Source of the DNA: JAITMY01 sp031549685
Lineage (GTDB): Bacteria; Bacteroidota; Bacteroidia; Bacteroidales; UBA932
Reading direction: 5' to 3'
NCBI GenBank assembly: GCA_031549685.1
Contig: JAVBPG010000015.1
Span: forward strand, 1 to 31,032
DNA: 31,032 bases
The notes below the pieces were generated by a model. The model did no database searches, had not been told where the DNA came from, and worked only from the letters and a program-made list of their open reading frames with translations. Below, in pieces: positions 15,238 to 23,850 of this stretch (its first letter is position 1; the number at the start of each line of letters is the position of its first letter). Made by a program: the position numbers and the translations under genes.

Positions 15238-16455
15238 CTACCTTACCTCCACCTGCAACGGATTCAGCAGCAAGTATTTTTCCTTTACCGAGTAGTCAAA
15301 AAACGCCTTGGCGGTTTTCACGTCCCACCAGGTTTCCTTTTCCGATACCGCCCAAAAGTAGTAGGTAAACTCCTTTGCGCCGCTGGGCTTTAGCAGCGCC
15401 AGGTGGTTGACCTTGTCGGTGGCATCGCCGTTGTACGTTTGCTGCGGAACGGCCACCGCCAAGCCTACGGTTTGCCTGCCGTACTTTACCGTATCGTTTA
15501 CGGGGAAGCCGGTGCCCCAGGTGCACAGCAGGCCGTTTTTATCGGTAAAAAATTCTTCGGTGCCAATAATTTTTTGCACGCCGGTGCAAAACTGTACCTC
15601 CATAGCAAGAGGCTTACCGGCTATCACGCGCACCTCCACATCTCGGTGTCCGGCGTAGCTGATGTAGCGGTTGATGACGGTAAGCGAGTCATGCATGTAC
15701 CTCCAACCCTCGACCTTCATATCCACCACGGTGCGCAGCGGGCCGGTGGCCACAATGCGCGCCTCGCGGTTGCCCACGGGCGAAATGTGCAGCGCCTTTG
15801 CGCCGTCCCAGCCCTTGAGCGTACCCACGCCCACCGTACCTTTTACCAGCAGAATATCGTCGCCGAACTGGCGCGCCAGCTGCTCATCGGTGGGGTACCA
15901 CCTGCTCTCGTCAAGCTCCAGGCGCTGCTTGTACTTGCCGTATATGTCAATGGTTTGCTTCTCGTCAAAGTAGGCGCGGTAGGCTATCAGCTCCGTTTCC
16001 CAGGCGGGGCCGTGGTGGTGCAGGTCGTTATACAGGTTGCCCGTGGGCGATGCCGCCACCTTGGTTGGCGTGACGGCGTTATTTTTCTTATCGCGCAAAA
16101 ACAGCTGGGCGTGTACCCTCCCCGCGGCGCAGGGCGAAGCAGATTTATCGTTCAGCACCAGGCGAATTTTTTTCGATTCGCCCGCCTTTATGTCCAGCAA
16201 AAAAGCCAGCTCATCGAAGCTGCCGTCGCCGTCAAAATCGTCGAGCTGCGAGCAGATAATTTCCTTGCCGCTGTACACCGCAACGCCCGCCACTTTTACC
16301 TTCGGGAACTTTGCCCGGATTTTATCCAGGCCAATGGTTACGGGCTCCTGCTCGCGGTCGGCGTTGAGCGGATTCTTTACCGTAATTTGGAGCTCCGCCG
16401 CGCAGAGCGAGAGCGAAGCGCTTAGCGCCAGTGATAGGATGAAAATTCTTTTCAT
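15238..16455 (-). CDS. DUF4861 family secreted protein
   Basis: The product is 405 residues with a signal peptide (MKRIFILSLALSASLSLCAAE). The mature part is beta-rich, with ITVKNPLNADREQEPVTIGL near residues 24-43, LDDFDGDGSFDELAFLLDI near 72-90, a HHHGPAWETELIAYRAYFDE segment near 147-166, KGWDGAKALHISPVG, and a C-terminal FTYYFWAVSEKETWWDVK. I recognise this as the DUF4861 family, found in pectin-utilisation clusters of Bacteroidota beside GH28, GH105 and polysaccharide lyase genes. The conserved His and acidic residues suggest an enzyme acting on uronic-acid oligosaccharides in the periplasm, but no activity can be claimed from sequence. It is downstream of GH95, separated by two palindromes. 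Confidence 0.75.
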   Translation of the reverse strand: MKRIFILSLALSASLSLCAAELQITVKNPLNADREQEPVTIGLDKIRAKFPKVKVAGVAVYSGKEIICSQLDDFDGDGSFDELAFLLDIKAGESKKIRLVLNDKSASPCAAGRVHAQLFLRDKKNNAVTPTKVAASPTGNLYNDLHHHGPAWETELIAYRAYFDEKQTIDIYGKYKQRLELDESRWYPTDEQLARQFGDDILLVKGTVGVGTLKGWDGAKALHISPVGNREARIVATGPLRTVVDMKVEGWRYMHDSLTVINRYISYAGHRDVEVRVIAGKPLAMEVQFCTGVQKIIGTEEFFTDKNGLLCTWGTGFPVNDTVKYGRQTVGLAVAVPQQTYNGDATDKVNHLALLKPSGAKEFTYYFWAVSEKETWWDVKTAKAFFDYSVKEKYLLLNPLQVEVR

Positions 16456-16482
16456 AGCTTTGATTTTATGCTGTACTTGGTT

Positions 16483-16515
16483 AACCCTCGCAGGGTTCGG
16501 AACCCTGCGAGGGTT
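16483..16515. repeat. Perfect palindrome of AACCCTCGCAGGGTT type
   Basis: AACCCTCGCAGGGTT and AACCCTGCGAGGGTT are 15-bp arms separated by CGG. It is one of two related palindromes placed side by side between the GH95 and DUF4861 genes. Confidence 0.9.
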
Positions 16516-16551
16516 GTCGTAGCTAATTTTATCTACTCTTCTTGAAGAATG

Positions 16552-16584
16552 ACCCTAACAGGGTTTTAAGACCCTGTTAGGGTT
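16552..16584. repeat. Perfect palindrome of ACCCTAACAGGGTT type
   Basis: ACCCTAACAGGGT and ACCCTGTTAGGGT arms flank a short loop (TTTAAG). It differs from the palindrome 37 bp away at the central bases and is a sister family member. It could also serve as a weak terminator after GH95. Confidence 0.85.
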
Positions 16585-16595
16585 TTGGCTCGTTT

Positions 16596-19070
16596 CTACT
16601 CTCCTTTAAACGTGTAAACCTTGCCCGGCTCCGTTTTCACATCGTACAGCAGGCTTGCCTGCAGCGCAGGCTTGCGCAGCTGCGCCTTGGGCGAGGCCAG
16701 GAAGGGCTTAACCGGCTGCGCCGCAAAAAATGCGCCGACGCCCTCGCCGTTCGCCTCGGGCAGCGCTGCGCCTTTCGAACTTAAAGCGCTGTGCGAACGC
16801 AGGCGAAGAGTTCCACCCAGGGTTGATTTTACGGTCAGCGAGCTCAGCTTTCCGTTGCTCCACTCCATGCTCACAATTTCAAATCCGCCGCGCGCGCGCA
16901 GGCCTGCAACCCTTCCGCTCTTCCACGCATCGGGCAGGGCGGGCAGTAGGTGAATGGCGCCATCGTGGCTCTGCACCAGCATTTCGGCAATGCCGGCGGC
17001 GCAGCCAAAGTTACCGTCGATTTGGAAGGGAGGGTGCGCGTCGAACAAGTTGGGGTACGTGCCGCCGCTCTCCTTCTTGTCCGATATGGGGCGCACGGGC
17101 GACAGCTGGTCGGCAATGAGCTTGGCCGCGTGGTTGCCGTCGAGGAAGCGCGCCCACAGGCACACCTTCCAGCCCATGCTCCAGCCCGTGGAAACATCGC
17201 CGCGGTAGATTAAAGATTGCCTGGCCGCCTCAAACAGCTCGGGCGTGCGGTAGGGCGAAATCTGGTAGCCGGGGTACAAACCCCAGAGGTGCGACACGTG
17301 GCGATGCTCGTCCTTGGGGTCGTCCCAGTCGTGCATCCACTCCTGCAGCTGGCTATGCTGACCGATTTGCATGGGCGCCAGCTTTTCGCGCATAGCCTGC
17401 AGCTCAGCAACAAAGTTCTCATCCACCTTCAAAATTTTTGCCGCCTGAATGGTATTCGAAAACAGGTCGAACACCATTTGGTTATCCATGGTGCAGCCGG
17501 CAAAAACCTCGGCCCTGAAGGGTTGATTTTTGGGCCTGTTCTCGGGCGAAACCGAGGGTGCCACCACCATCCAGCCGTGCTCGGGCTCTTTTACCAAAAA
17601 GTCCATGAAAAATTCGGAGGCGCCCTTCATTTGCGGGTAGGCTTTCGCCAAAAAATTCCTGTCGCCCGAATACAGATAGCTATCCCACAGGTGCTGGCAA
17701 AACCACGCTCCGCCGGTTGGCCAGCAGCCCGAGGCCGCCCTATCCACCGCGCCGGTAATACGCCAGATGTCGGTGTTGTGGTGCAGGTTCCAGCCGCGCG
17801 CGCCGTACATTTCGGAGGCCGTTTGCCGGCCCGTTTTCGAAACCTCCTCCACCATTTTCAAAAACGGCTCGTGCATCTCGCTCAGGTTCGCCACCTCGGC
17901 CGGCCAGTAGTTCATCTCGGCGTTGATGTTGGTGGTGTACTTGCTATCCCACGAGGGCTTCATCTGGAAGTTCCAAATTCCCTGTAAATTAAGAGGTTGA
18001 CCTCCGGGCTGCGAGCCGCAAATGAGCAGGTAGCGCCCAAACTGAAAGTACATGGCCACCAGCTGCGGGTCATCGGAGGTGGCGTACTCGTCAATGCGCA
18101 CATCGGTTGTCTTAGCGGCCTGCGCCGTTTTTCCCAGGTCGATTTTTACGCGGTCGTAAAATTTCCGGTAGGCCTGCGCATGCTCGCCCAGCAGCGTGGC
18201 AAAGGGTTTCTTTTCCGCATTCAGCAAAAGCGTTTCGGCCTTCTGCTGCGCGTTTCCGCCAAGGTCTTTGTAGCTGACAAAATTCGTTGCGGTCGAAATA
18301 AAAATGGTAACCGCCGTAGCTTTTTTCACCTCAACGGTGGCGCTCCCCGCGGCGGCCGAGCCACCCTCGAGCACCACCTTGGCTACGGTGTGAAACTTTA
18401 CCGCGCCCTTCACGCCCTCATGGTCGCCCGCCACTCCCTCGAGCAGCAGCGCATTCTTGCCCTGGGCTTTGACGGAAGATTTCTGCGGGCTGCTCAGCTG
18501 CATGGAGAAGCTGAGCTGCTTGGGCTTCGAGGCCGTAAGGCGCACCACCACCACCTGCGCCGCCAGCGAGGTAATAACCTCGCGCTTGAACTCCACATCG
18601 CCCACCTTATACCTGACCGAGGCAACGGCATTTTCCAAATCCAAATCGCGGTAGTAGCCCGTGTATTTTTCGTGCCCGGCAAAGTCGATCCACAGGCTGC
18701 CCACCGGCTGGTAGGGCATGCCGCTATTGAGCCCTATGCCCCTTGCCTGAATGCTGCTATCGCAGGCGGCCTGCGCCTCCTGGTATTTTCCGGCAAAGAT
18801 GAGCTGCTGAATGCGCGCCAGGTTTTCCTTTGCCTTGGGGTTGGGGTTGTTGTTGGGGGCGCCTGCCCACAGGGTTTCCTCGTTGAGCTGCAGCTCCTCG
18901 CGCGCGGGGTTGCCGTACAGCATGGCGCCTAAGCGGCCGTTGCCCAAAGGCAAGGCCTCCACCCACTTTTCGGCGGGCTTATCGTACCAGAGGGTAAAAT
19001 CGTTTTTGGGCTGCGCCTGCAAGGCAAGGCACAGCAGAGAAAGCGAGAAGAGAATAAGATTCTTTTTCAT
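16596..19070 (-). CDS. GH95 alpha-L-fucosidase / alpha-L-galactosidase
   Basis: The product is 824 residues with a signal peptide (MKKNLILFSLSLLCLALQAQ), followed by the GH95 N-terminal beta domain (FTLWYDKPAEKWVEALPLGN and NEETLWAGAPNNN) and an (alpha/alpha)6 barrel. Residues matching the catalytic set of Bifidobacterium AfcA can be seen: Asn381 and Asn383 (TTNINAEMNYWPAE), Glu510 (APSVSPEN) and Asp685 (FQIDGNFGCAAG). The family inverts alpha-1,2-linked L-fucose or L-galactose at non-reducing ends of xyloglucan, pectin (RG-II) or mucin glycans. The neighbouring pectin enzymes favour plant cell-wall substrate. Export to the periplasm or surface is expected. Which of the two sugars is preferred cannot be decided by eye. 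Confidence 0.9.
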   Translation of the reverse strand: MKKNLILFSLSLLCLALQAQPKNDFTLWYDKPAEKWVEALPLGNGRLGAMLYGNPAREELQLNEETLWAGAPNNNPNPKAKENLARIQQLIFAGKYQEAQAACDSSIQARGIGLNSGMPYQPVGSLWIDFAGHEKYTGYYRDLDLENAVASVRYKVGDVEFKREVITSLAAQVVVVRLTASKPKQLSFSMQLSSPQKSSVKAQGKNALLLEGVAGDHEGVKGAVKFHTVAKVVLEGGSAAAGSATVEVKKATAVTIFISTATNFVSYKDLGGNAQQKAETLLLNAEKKPFATLLGEHAQAYRKFYDRVKIDLGKTAQAAKTTDVRIDEYATSDDPQLVAMYFQFGRYLLICGSQPGGQPLNLQGIWNFQMKPSWDSKYTTNINAEMNYWPAEVANLSEMHEPFLKMVEEVSKTGRQTASEMYGARGWNLHHNTDIWRITGAVDRAASGCWPTGGAWFCQHLWDSYLYSGDRNFLAKAYPQMKGASEFFMDFLVKEPEHGWMVVAPSVSPENRPKNQPFRAEVFAGCTMDNQMVFDLFSNTIQAAKILKVDENFVAELQAMREKLAPMQIGQHSQLQEWMHDWDDPKDEHRHVSHLWGLYPGYQISPYRTPELFEAARQSLIYRGDVSTGWSMGWKVCLWARFLDGNHAAKLIADQLSPVRPISDKKESGGTYPNLFDAHPPFQIDGNFGCAAGIAEMLVQSHDGAIHLLPALPDAWKSGRVAGLRARGGFEIVSMEWSNGKLSSLTVKSTLGGTLRLRSHSALSSKGAALPEANGEGVGAFFAAQPVKPFLASPKAQLRKPALQASLLYDVKTEPGKVYTFKGE

Positions 19071-19092
19071 AGCGCATAGAATGAATAAAGGT

Positions 19093-19150
19093 TCTCGCGA
19101 AGACGCAGAGACACTAAGAAAAAACTTTGCGCCTTTGCGTCTTAGCGAGA
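19093..19150. repeat. Inverted repeat of TCTCGCGAAGACGCAGAG type
   Basis: TCTCGCGAAGACGCAGAG (19093-19110) pairs with CTTTGCGTCTTAGCGAGA (19133-19150) with a few mismatches. It fills most of the 88-bp gap between GH28 and GH95 and ends 9 bp before the GH28 stop codon. Confidence 0.85.
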
Positions 19151-19158
19151 GATGAATG

Positions 19159-20688
19159 TTACAACGGCTTTCCGTCCAGCGTTACGTTTTTCGATTTGCG
19201 TACCACCAGCGGCTCGCCCTTTTCGGGAACAATTTTTATGTTAGTCAGCTTTACGTTGGTCGATTCCGAAATTTCGGCGCCCAGCTTCGACTTAATCACC
19301 ACGTTGTCCACCGTTACGTTTTCCACGTTCATTTCGGGCAGGCCGTTGAAGTACATGGCACGCTCAGCGCCGTTGCAAGTTACGTTTTTAATGAAAATGT
19401 TGCGGAACTGCGGCGTGGTTTCGTCCACCTTTTTCATTTGCGTATCGGGCTTATCGCCGGCCTCCCTGGCCTCAATGGCCGATTTTCCGCCGTAAAACAG
19501 GTCGAACAGCAGCGGCTCGGCGGGAATATTCATCATGTCAATATCCGAAATCCAGATATTTTCGACCACGCCGCCACGCCCGCGGGTGCTCTTAAACCTA
19601 AGCCCCACATCGGTTCCAAGGAATGTACAGTTCGACACCGTTACGTTCTTCACGCCGCCGCTCATCTCGCTGCCCACCACAAAGCCGCCGTGCCCATGAT
19701 AGACCAGGCAGCCCTTCACAATCAGATTTTCGGTAGGAATTCCGCGCCTGCGGCCGTCCTCATTTTTGCCCGATTTTATGCAAATGGCATCATCGCCCAC
19801 ATCGAAGCTGCTGTTGTACACCACTATGTTTTTGCAGCTCTCAATGTCAATACCGTCGCCGTTTTGCGAGTACCAGGGGTTGCGCACAATGAGGTTGCTC
19901 ACCGTCAGGTTTTCGCACATGAGCGGGTGGATGTTCCAGGCCGGCGAGTTCTGGAAGGTAACGCCGTCGAGCCACACGTTTTTGCACTTCACAAAGTTTA
20001 CCATCACGGGGCGCAGGTAATCTTTTATGGCCTCGTAATCCGCATCGGTTTTGGCGGCGGGCACATTCTGGTCAACCACGTTCTTGCTGCCGCGCAGCGC
20101 CGCCTCCGAGGGCCACCAGGTATTTTTTTGCTCGTTGAGCACGCCGCCCGAGGCTAGCTTTTCCTTCCACTGCCCCTCGGTCAGCTTGCCCTTCTTTACG
20201 GGGCGCCACGCACCGCCATTTCCATCAATCACGCCCTGGCCGGTAATGGCCACGTTTTCCAGATTTTTTCCCGAAATGGGCGACTGGCAGCGGCGCGTAT
20301 CCAGGCCCTCAAACGAGACATCCTTGAGCAAGGGGTACAGCGTAAAGTCGCTGCTGAAGAGAATAACCGCTCCGCGCTCAAGGTGCAGGTTGATGTTGCT
20401 CTGGAACACAATAGGCCCTGTGAGCCACAGGCCTTGGGGCACCAGCACCCTGCCGCCGCCCTTTTTTGCCACGGCGTCAATGGCCTTGGCAAAGGCGTCG
20501 GTGTTCAGCGTAAGGCCATCGGCCTTGGCGCCGAAATCCTTAATGCTTACCTCATTTTTGGCAAACTTGGGTTGAGGCACCTTATCCATTTTAAACGGAA
20601 GGTTTTTGTACACCTCGTCGGGAATAACCTGCGCCGAAAGCGGCCACACCATGGCGCAAACGGCAAGCGATAGCAGTATTTTTTTCAT
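19159..20688 (-). CDS. GH28 polygalacturonase / rhamnogalacturonase-type glycosidase
   Basis: I start at the ATG at 20688 (509 residues), which opens a signal peptide (MKKILLSLAVCAMVWPLSAQ); an upstream ATG at 20733 would only add an unrelated hydrophilic leader. The protein is a right-handed beta-helix. The entry motif is VSIKDFGAKADGLTLNTDAFAKAID (47-71). The catalytic carboxylates are Asp278 (SQNGDGIDIES) and Asp299/Asp300 (FDVGDDAICIKSG), with His333 in HGHGGFVVGSEMSGG and the RFKS basic motif near 364. This is the full GH28 active-site set, which hydrolyses galacturonosyl bonds in pectin. The GH105 gene directly upstream would process the resulting unsaturated or branched ends. An exo- rather than endo-acting enzyme is likely given the size and context, but this is not certain. 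Confidence 0.9.
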   Translation of the reverse strand: MKKILLSLAVCAMVWPLSAQVIPDEVYKNLPFKMDKVPQPKFAKNEVSIKDFGAKADGLTLNTDAFAKAIDAVAKKGGGRVLVPQGLWLTGPIVFQSNINLHLERGAVILFSSDFTLYPLLKDVSFEGLDTRRCQSPISGKNLENVAITGQGVIDGNGGAWRPVKKGKLTEGQWKEKLASGGVLNEQKNTWWPSEAALRGSKNVVDQNVPAAKTDADYEAIKDYLRPVMVNFVKCKNVWLDGVTFQNSPAWNIHPLMCENLTVSNLIVRNPWYSQNGDGIDIESCKNIVVYNSSFDVGDDAICIKSGKNEDGRRRGIPTENLIVKGCLVYHGHGGFVVGSEMSGGVKNVTVSNCTFLGTDVGLRFKSTRGRGGVVENIWISDIDMMNIPAEPLLFDLFYGGKSAIEAREAGDKPDTQMKKVDETTPQFRNIFIKNVTCNGAERAMYFNGLPEMNVENVTVDNVVIKSKLGAEISESTNVKLTNIKIVPEKGEPLVVRKSKNVTLDGKPL

Positions 20689-20718
20689 GATAAATATTTT
20701 GAATTTAGACCTGCGATG

Positions 20719-20759
20719 CTCGACGTGCGACAAGAGTTCGTCGCCAATCGCACGTCGAG
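20719..20759. repeat. Inverted repeat of CTCGACGTGCGA type
   Basis: CTCGACGTGCGA (20719-20730) and TCGCACGTCGAG (20748-20759) are perfect 12-bp arms in the 86-bp gap between the GH105 and GH28 genes. Confidence 0.9.
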
Positions 20760-20774
20760 TTTCGCCTATCCTGT

Positions 20775-21944
20775 TTACTTATTCAGCAGCAAGGCCAGCA
20801 TGATAAAGGGCGCGACCGCCTTGGGGTCGTTGTCGCGCACGCGCTCGCTGATGTAGTACTCGTAGCTGCCGTCGCGGTAGTTCTTATCGCCGCCCAGGCC
20901 CGACACGATGCAGCCCTGCGTAAGGTTGATGGTGCCGTCCTTGTTAACGGTGATAAAATTTTGAGTTAAGCCCTCGAATATTTCCGTGGCCTTTTGGGTG
21001 TAGGAGGCGTCGAGCCAGCCGTTTTTGGCGCCCTTGGCAAAGGCGTAGGCAAACATGGCTGTGCCCGAGGTTTCGAGGTAGTTGCCCTCGCGGCCGCCCA
21101 TTACGGTTACCTGGTACCAGGCCTTGGTTTTGGGGTCCTGGTATTTTTGCAGGGCCACCGAAAGGTTTTTCAGAATTTCAATCACCTCGCCACGCCTCGG
21201 GTGGTCTTCGGGCAGGTACTCCAGCACATCCACCAGCGCCATCATGTACCAGCCAATGCTGCGGCTCCAGAAGTTGGGCGACTGCCCCGTTTCCTTATTG
21301 GCCCAGCGCTGCTCGCGGCTCTCGTCCCAGCCGTGGTAGTAGAGGCCGGTAACGGGGTCGTAGGTGTGCTTGGCCACCAAGGTGAGCTGGTGCGCTACCT
21401 CATCGAAGAGCGCCGGCTCGTTGAACTCCTTACCGTACAAGGCCAAAAACGGGGAGCCCATGAACAGGCCGTCGAGCCACATTTGGTGCGGGTAAACCTG
21501 CTTGTGCCAGAAGCCACCGTCGCTCGTGCGGGGGTGCTGGCGCATTTGCTCGCGCAGCAGGTCGGCCGCCTTTTTGTACTTCTCATCGCCGGTTTCCTTG
21601 TACAGCGTAATCAGGGTTTTTCCGCCGGCAATGTTGTCGATGTTGAACTTGCTGAGGCTGTAGGTGCGAATGCTGCCGTCGGCCATGACCATGGTATCGC
21701 CAAAGCCCTTTACGTAGTCCAGGTATTTTTTGTCGCCCGTGGCCCGGTACACCTGGTAAATGGCGTAGGTTTCGAGGCCCTGGCAGTAGCCCCACTTGGG
21801 CTGCTTCGAGAAGTCGAGCATCCAGCCGTACGGAAAGCGCACCATCTCGGAGTCGGTCATGCGCACCGACCACTTGTCGCTGGTGCAGGCAGCGCTTACG
21901 ACAAGCGTTGCCGCCGCTGTAAGAAGAAAGTGTTTTAGCTTCAT
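20775..21944 (-). CDS. GH105 unsaturated rhamnogalacturonyl/galacturonyl hydrolase
   Basis: The product is 389 residues with a lipoprotein-type signal (MKLKHFLLTAAATLVVSAAC, Cys20). The (alpha/alpha)6-barrel motifs of GH105 are present: PKWGYCQGLETYAIYQVY near 49-66, YPHQMWLDGLFMGSPFLALY near 151-170 with the catalytic Asp158, NFWSRSIGWYMMALVDVLEYLP, and NYLETSGTAMFAYAFAKG. The family hydrolyses the delta-4,5-unsaturated uronic acid left at the non-reducing end of pectin fragments by lyases. It lies between the SSS transporter and the GH28 gene on the same strand, consistent with one pectin-processing unit. The lipobox suggests membrane attachment facing the periplasm. Confidence 0.9.
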   Translation of the reverse strand: MKLKHFLLTAAATLVVSAACTSDKWSVRMTDSEMVRFPYGWMLDFSKQPKWGYCQGLETYAIYQVYRATGDKKYLDYVKGFGDTMVMADGSIRTYSLSKFNIDNIAGGKTLITLYKETGDEKYKKAADLLREQMRQHPRTSDGGFWHKQVYPHQMWLDGLFMGSPFLALYGKEFNEPALFDEVAHQLTLVAKHTYDPVTGLYYHGWDESREQRWANKETGQSPNFWSRSIGWYMMALVDVLEYLPEDHPRRGEVIEILKNLSVALQKYQDPKTKAWYQVTVMGGREGNYLETSGTAMFAYAFAKGAKNGWLDASYTQKATEIFEGLTQNFITVNKDGTINLTQGCIVSGLGGDKNYRDGSYEYYISERVRDNDPKAVAPFIMLALLLNK

Positions 21945-22054
21945 TGGTTCTTTTATTTTTTTGAGGGGTTACTTATATCCAGATACAATACTGTTTTACT
22001 TTCGTTTGCTATTATATAAATGTACCGTCTTCGGCCATCGCCTTAGCTCTTGGC

Positions 22055-22105
22055 ATGAGATTCCTCCATGCGCTTGCTTGTTCCTCGTTTCGCTCGGAAT
22101 CTCAT
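22055..22105. repeat. Inverted repeat of ATGAGATTCC type
   Basis: ATGAGATTCC (22055-22064) and GGAATCTCAT (22096-22105) are perfect 10-bp arms just after the SSS transporter stop. The region between (TTCCTCGTTTCGCTC) resembles the TTCGCTTCGCTC element at 28121-28205 and may be a decayed relative. Confidence 0.6.
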
Positions 22106-22110
22106 CATCG

Positions 22111-23712
22111 CTACTGCGCACTTACCTTCTTCGCCTCTTTGCGCTGCTTCAAAAATCCGTAAATGGTGTAGTGGTCATCCACGGGTTGCGACTTGAAGAA
22201 GTGGCTGGCAATCCAGGCCACGCCAAAGAGCACAATGTGGCTGTACACGCCCAGCATGTACTTGTGGTGCGGGAAGTTGAAGCGACCCAAATCCCACAGC
22301 ACCTTTTTCACGCCATCGCCGTCAAAGTCGAACTTGGTGGAGGTAAGCATGGCGTAGGCCGTAAAGAGCACACAGGCCACAATGCCCACGTAGAGGCCCT
22401 GCTTATTGGCCTTGCGGCTAAGCAGGCCGAGCAAAAACATGCCCGCAATGCCCGCCGAGAAAATGGCGTAGAGCTCGAACACCAGGCCCAGCACGCCCTC
22501 GCCGCCCATGTAGGCGTAGAGCGAAGCAATGCCCAGCGCCGCCAGCCCGATGACCACCACTAAAATTTTAGCCATGGCAAACTGCTGCTTCTCGGTGCTG
22601 TTTTTCTTTATTCGCTTGTAAAAATCCTCGACGCCCACCGCCGACAGGCAGTTGATATCGGCATCGAGCGTGGATATGGCGGCCGCAATGAGCGCCGCAA
22701 TAATAAATCCCTTGACGCCTATGGGCAGCTGGGTGGTAATGAAGTAGGGAAATACGCCATCGGCGGGCAGGCCCTCGGGCAGCGCCGGCGTGGGCGACAG
22801 CTGGTAGAAGGCAAAGAGCAGCGAGCCCACAAACATAAACATTACCCACAGGGGAATGGTAAGGGAGATGCCCAACAGCGAAGCTTTTATGGCCGCCTTA
22901 TCGGTTTTGGCCGCAAGGTAGCGCTGCACCAGGGTTTGGTCGGTTCCGTACTTTTGCACGGCGTAAAAAACACCGTTAATCGCCATTACAATAAAGGTCA
23001 GCTTGGCAAAGCTCCAGTCGTAGGGGCCAAAGCTTATCTTGTTGTTCTCGGACACCACCTGCATAACCGAAGCAGGGCCTCCCTCGGGGATGAACAGAAG
23101 CAGGAAAATACAAATGATGCCGCCAATAATCAGCATGCTGCCCTGTATTACGTCCATCCACACCACACCCTCCAATCCGCCCAGCAGCGTGAGCAAAATA
23201 ATGGCAACGCCCACCGACCAAATGAGCGTGTGAATGGCCCAGGGATGCTCGGCCATATTAATTCCCAGCATGGGAACAAGCGCTATGGCCACCAGGTACA
23301 TGACCGAACCCATTTTGGTAAAATGGCTAAAGGCAAAGGCAATGGAGCTGTATATGCGGGCAAAAAAACCGAAGCGCTTTTCGAAGTACTCGTAGGCGCT
23401 AATGCCAATAACCTTGCGGTACAGCGGCACGATGAACCAAATGAGCGCCAGCAGCACAATGGGCACCATGAGGCCCTGCACCAGCAGTATCCAGTTGCCG
23501 GCGTAGGCCGCCCCCGGGTAGGCCAGAAAGGTAACGCTGCTGATGAGCGTGGCCATAATGGAAAAGCCAATGGCCCACGAGGGCAAATTACGACCTCCTG
23601 AAAAAAACTTGTCGGAACTTTTTTGCCTTTTTGCAAAGTAAATGCCCACAAGAATGGTAAAAATTACCGAAGCGATAATGATAAAGTAGTCCACCCAGTG
23701 TAATCCCGCCAT
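22111..23712 (-). CDS. Sodium:solute symporter (SSS family)
   Basis: The product is 533 residues with about 14 hydrophobic segments. It opens MAGLHWVDYFIIIASVIFTI and contains SSS-family features: a first cytoplasmic motif AKRQKSSDKFFSGGRNLPSWAIGFS (27-51), ISAYEYFEKRFG, AINGVFYAVQKYGTDQTLVQRYLAAK and ALIAAAISTLDADINCLSAVGVEDFYKR. Members import sugars, sialic acid or sugar acids with sodium ions. Here it lies between the SGNH esterase and GH105 genes, which suggests import of pectin-derived monosaccharides or unsaturated uronic acids. Its upstream 131 bp contain a 12-bp palindrome GTGTGCGCACAC next to AT-rich promoter-like sequence. Confidence 0.85.
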   Translation of the reverse strand: MAGLHWVDYFIIIASVIFTILVGIYFAKRQKSSDKFFSGGRNLPSWAIGFSIMATLISSVTFLAYPGAAYAGNWILLVQGLMVPIVLLALIWFIVPLYRKVIGISAYEYFEKRFGFFARIYSSIAFAFSHFTKMGSVMYLVAIALVPMLGINMAEHPWAIHTLIWSVGVAIILLTLLGGLEGVVWMDVIQGSMLIIGGIICIFLLLFIPEGGPASVMQVVSENNKISFGPYDWSFAKLTFIVMAINGVFYAVQKYGTDQTLVQRYLAAKTDKAAIKASLLGISLTIPLWVMFMFVGSLLFAFYQLSPTPALPEGLPADGVFPYFITTQLPIGVKGFIIAALIAAAISTLDADINCLSAVGVEDFYKRIKKNSTEKQQFAMAKILVVVIGLAALGIASLYAYMGGEGVLGLVFELYAIFSAGIAGMFLLGLLSRKANKQGLYVGIVACVLFTAYAMLTSTKFDFDGDGVKKVLWDLGRFNFPHHKYMLGVYSHIVLFGVAWIASHFFKSQPVDDHYTIYGFLKQRKEAKKVSAQ

Positions 23713-23780
23713 AATTTTTTTTAGTTTTTAAGTTGGAACCTGATACGTTTCAAAACATTTTGCTAAAATACAAAAAATAT

Positions 23781-23792
23781 GTGTGCGCACAC
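23781..23792. promoter_or_regulatory. Palindromic operator candidate upstream of SSS gene
   Basis: GTGTGCGCACAC is a perfect 12-bp palindrome. On the minus strand it is followed closely by TATTTTTTG, a near -7 box with one extra T, about 70 nt before the start codon. A regulator binding here would block the promoter. No regulator gene is adjacent. Confidence 0.35.
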
Positions 23793-23825
23793 GATGCCCG
23801 GCAGCAGAATATTTGCAAGCCATAT

Positions 23826-23850
23826 TAAATAAGCACCTTGCTCTTATTTA
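23826..23850. terminator. Weak hairpin overlapping the SGNH gene stop
   Basis: TAAATAAG (23826-23833) and CTTATTTA (23843-23850) form an AT-rich 8-bp stem across the stop codon of the esterase gene. It lacks a long T run, so termination is uncertain. Confidence 0.3.

Noticed and set aside
15403..16425. A 340-codon open frame on the plus strand opposite the DUF4861 gene, and similar long frames at 20994-21938 and 19156-20157.
   Set aside because: They lie exactly opposite well-supported genes, have His/Gly/Ala/Val-rich composition typical of antisense frames in GC-rich DNA, and show no domain or signal.
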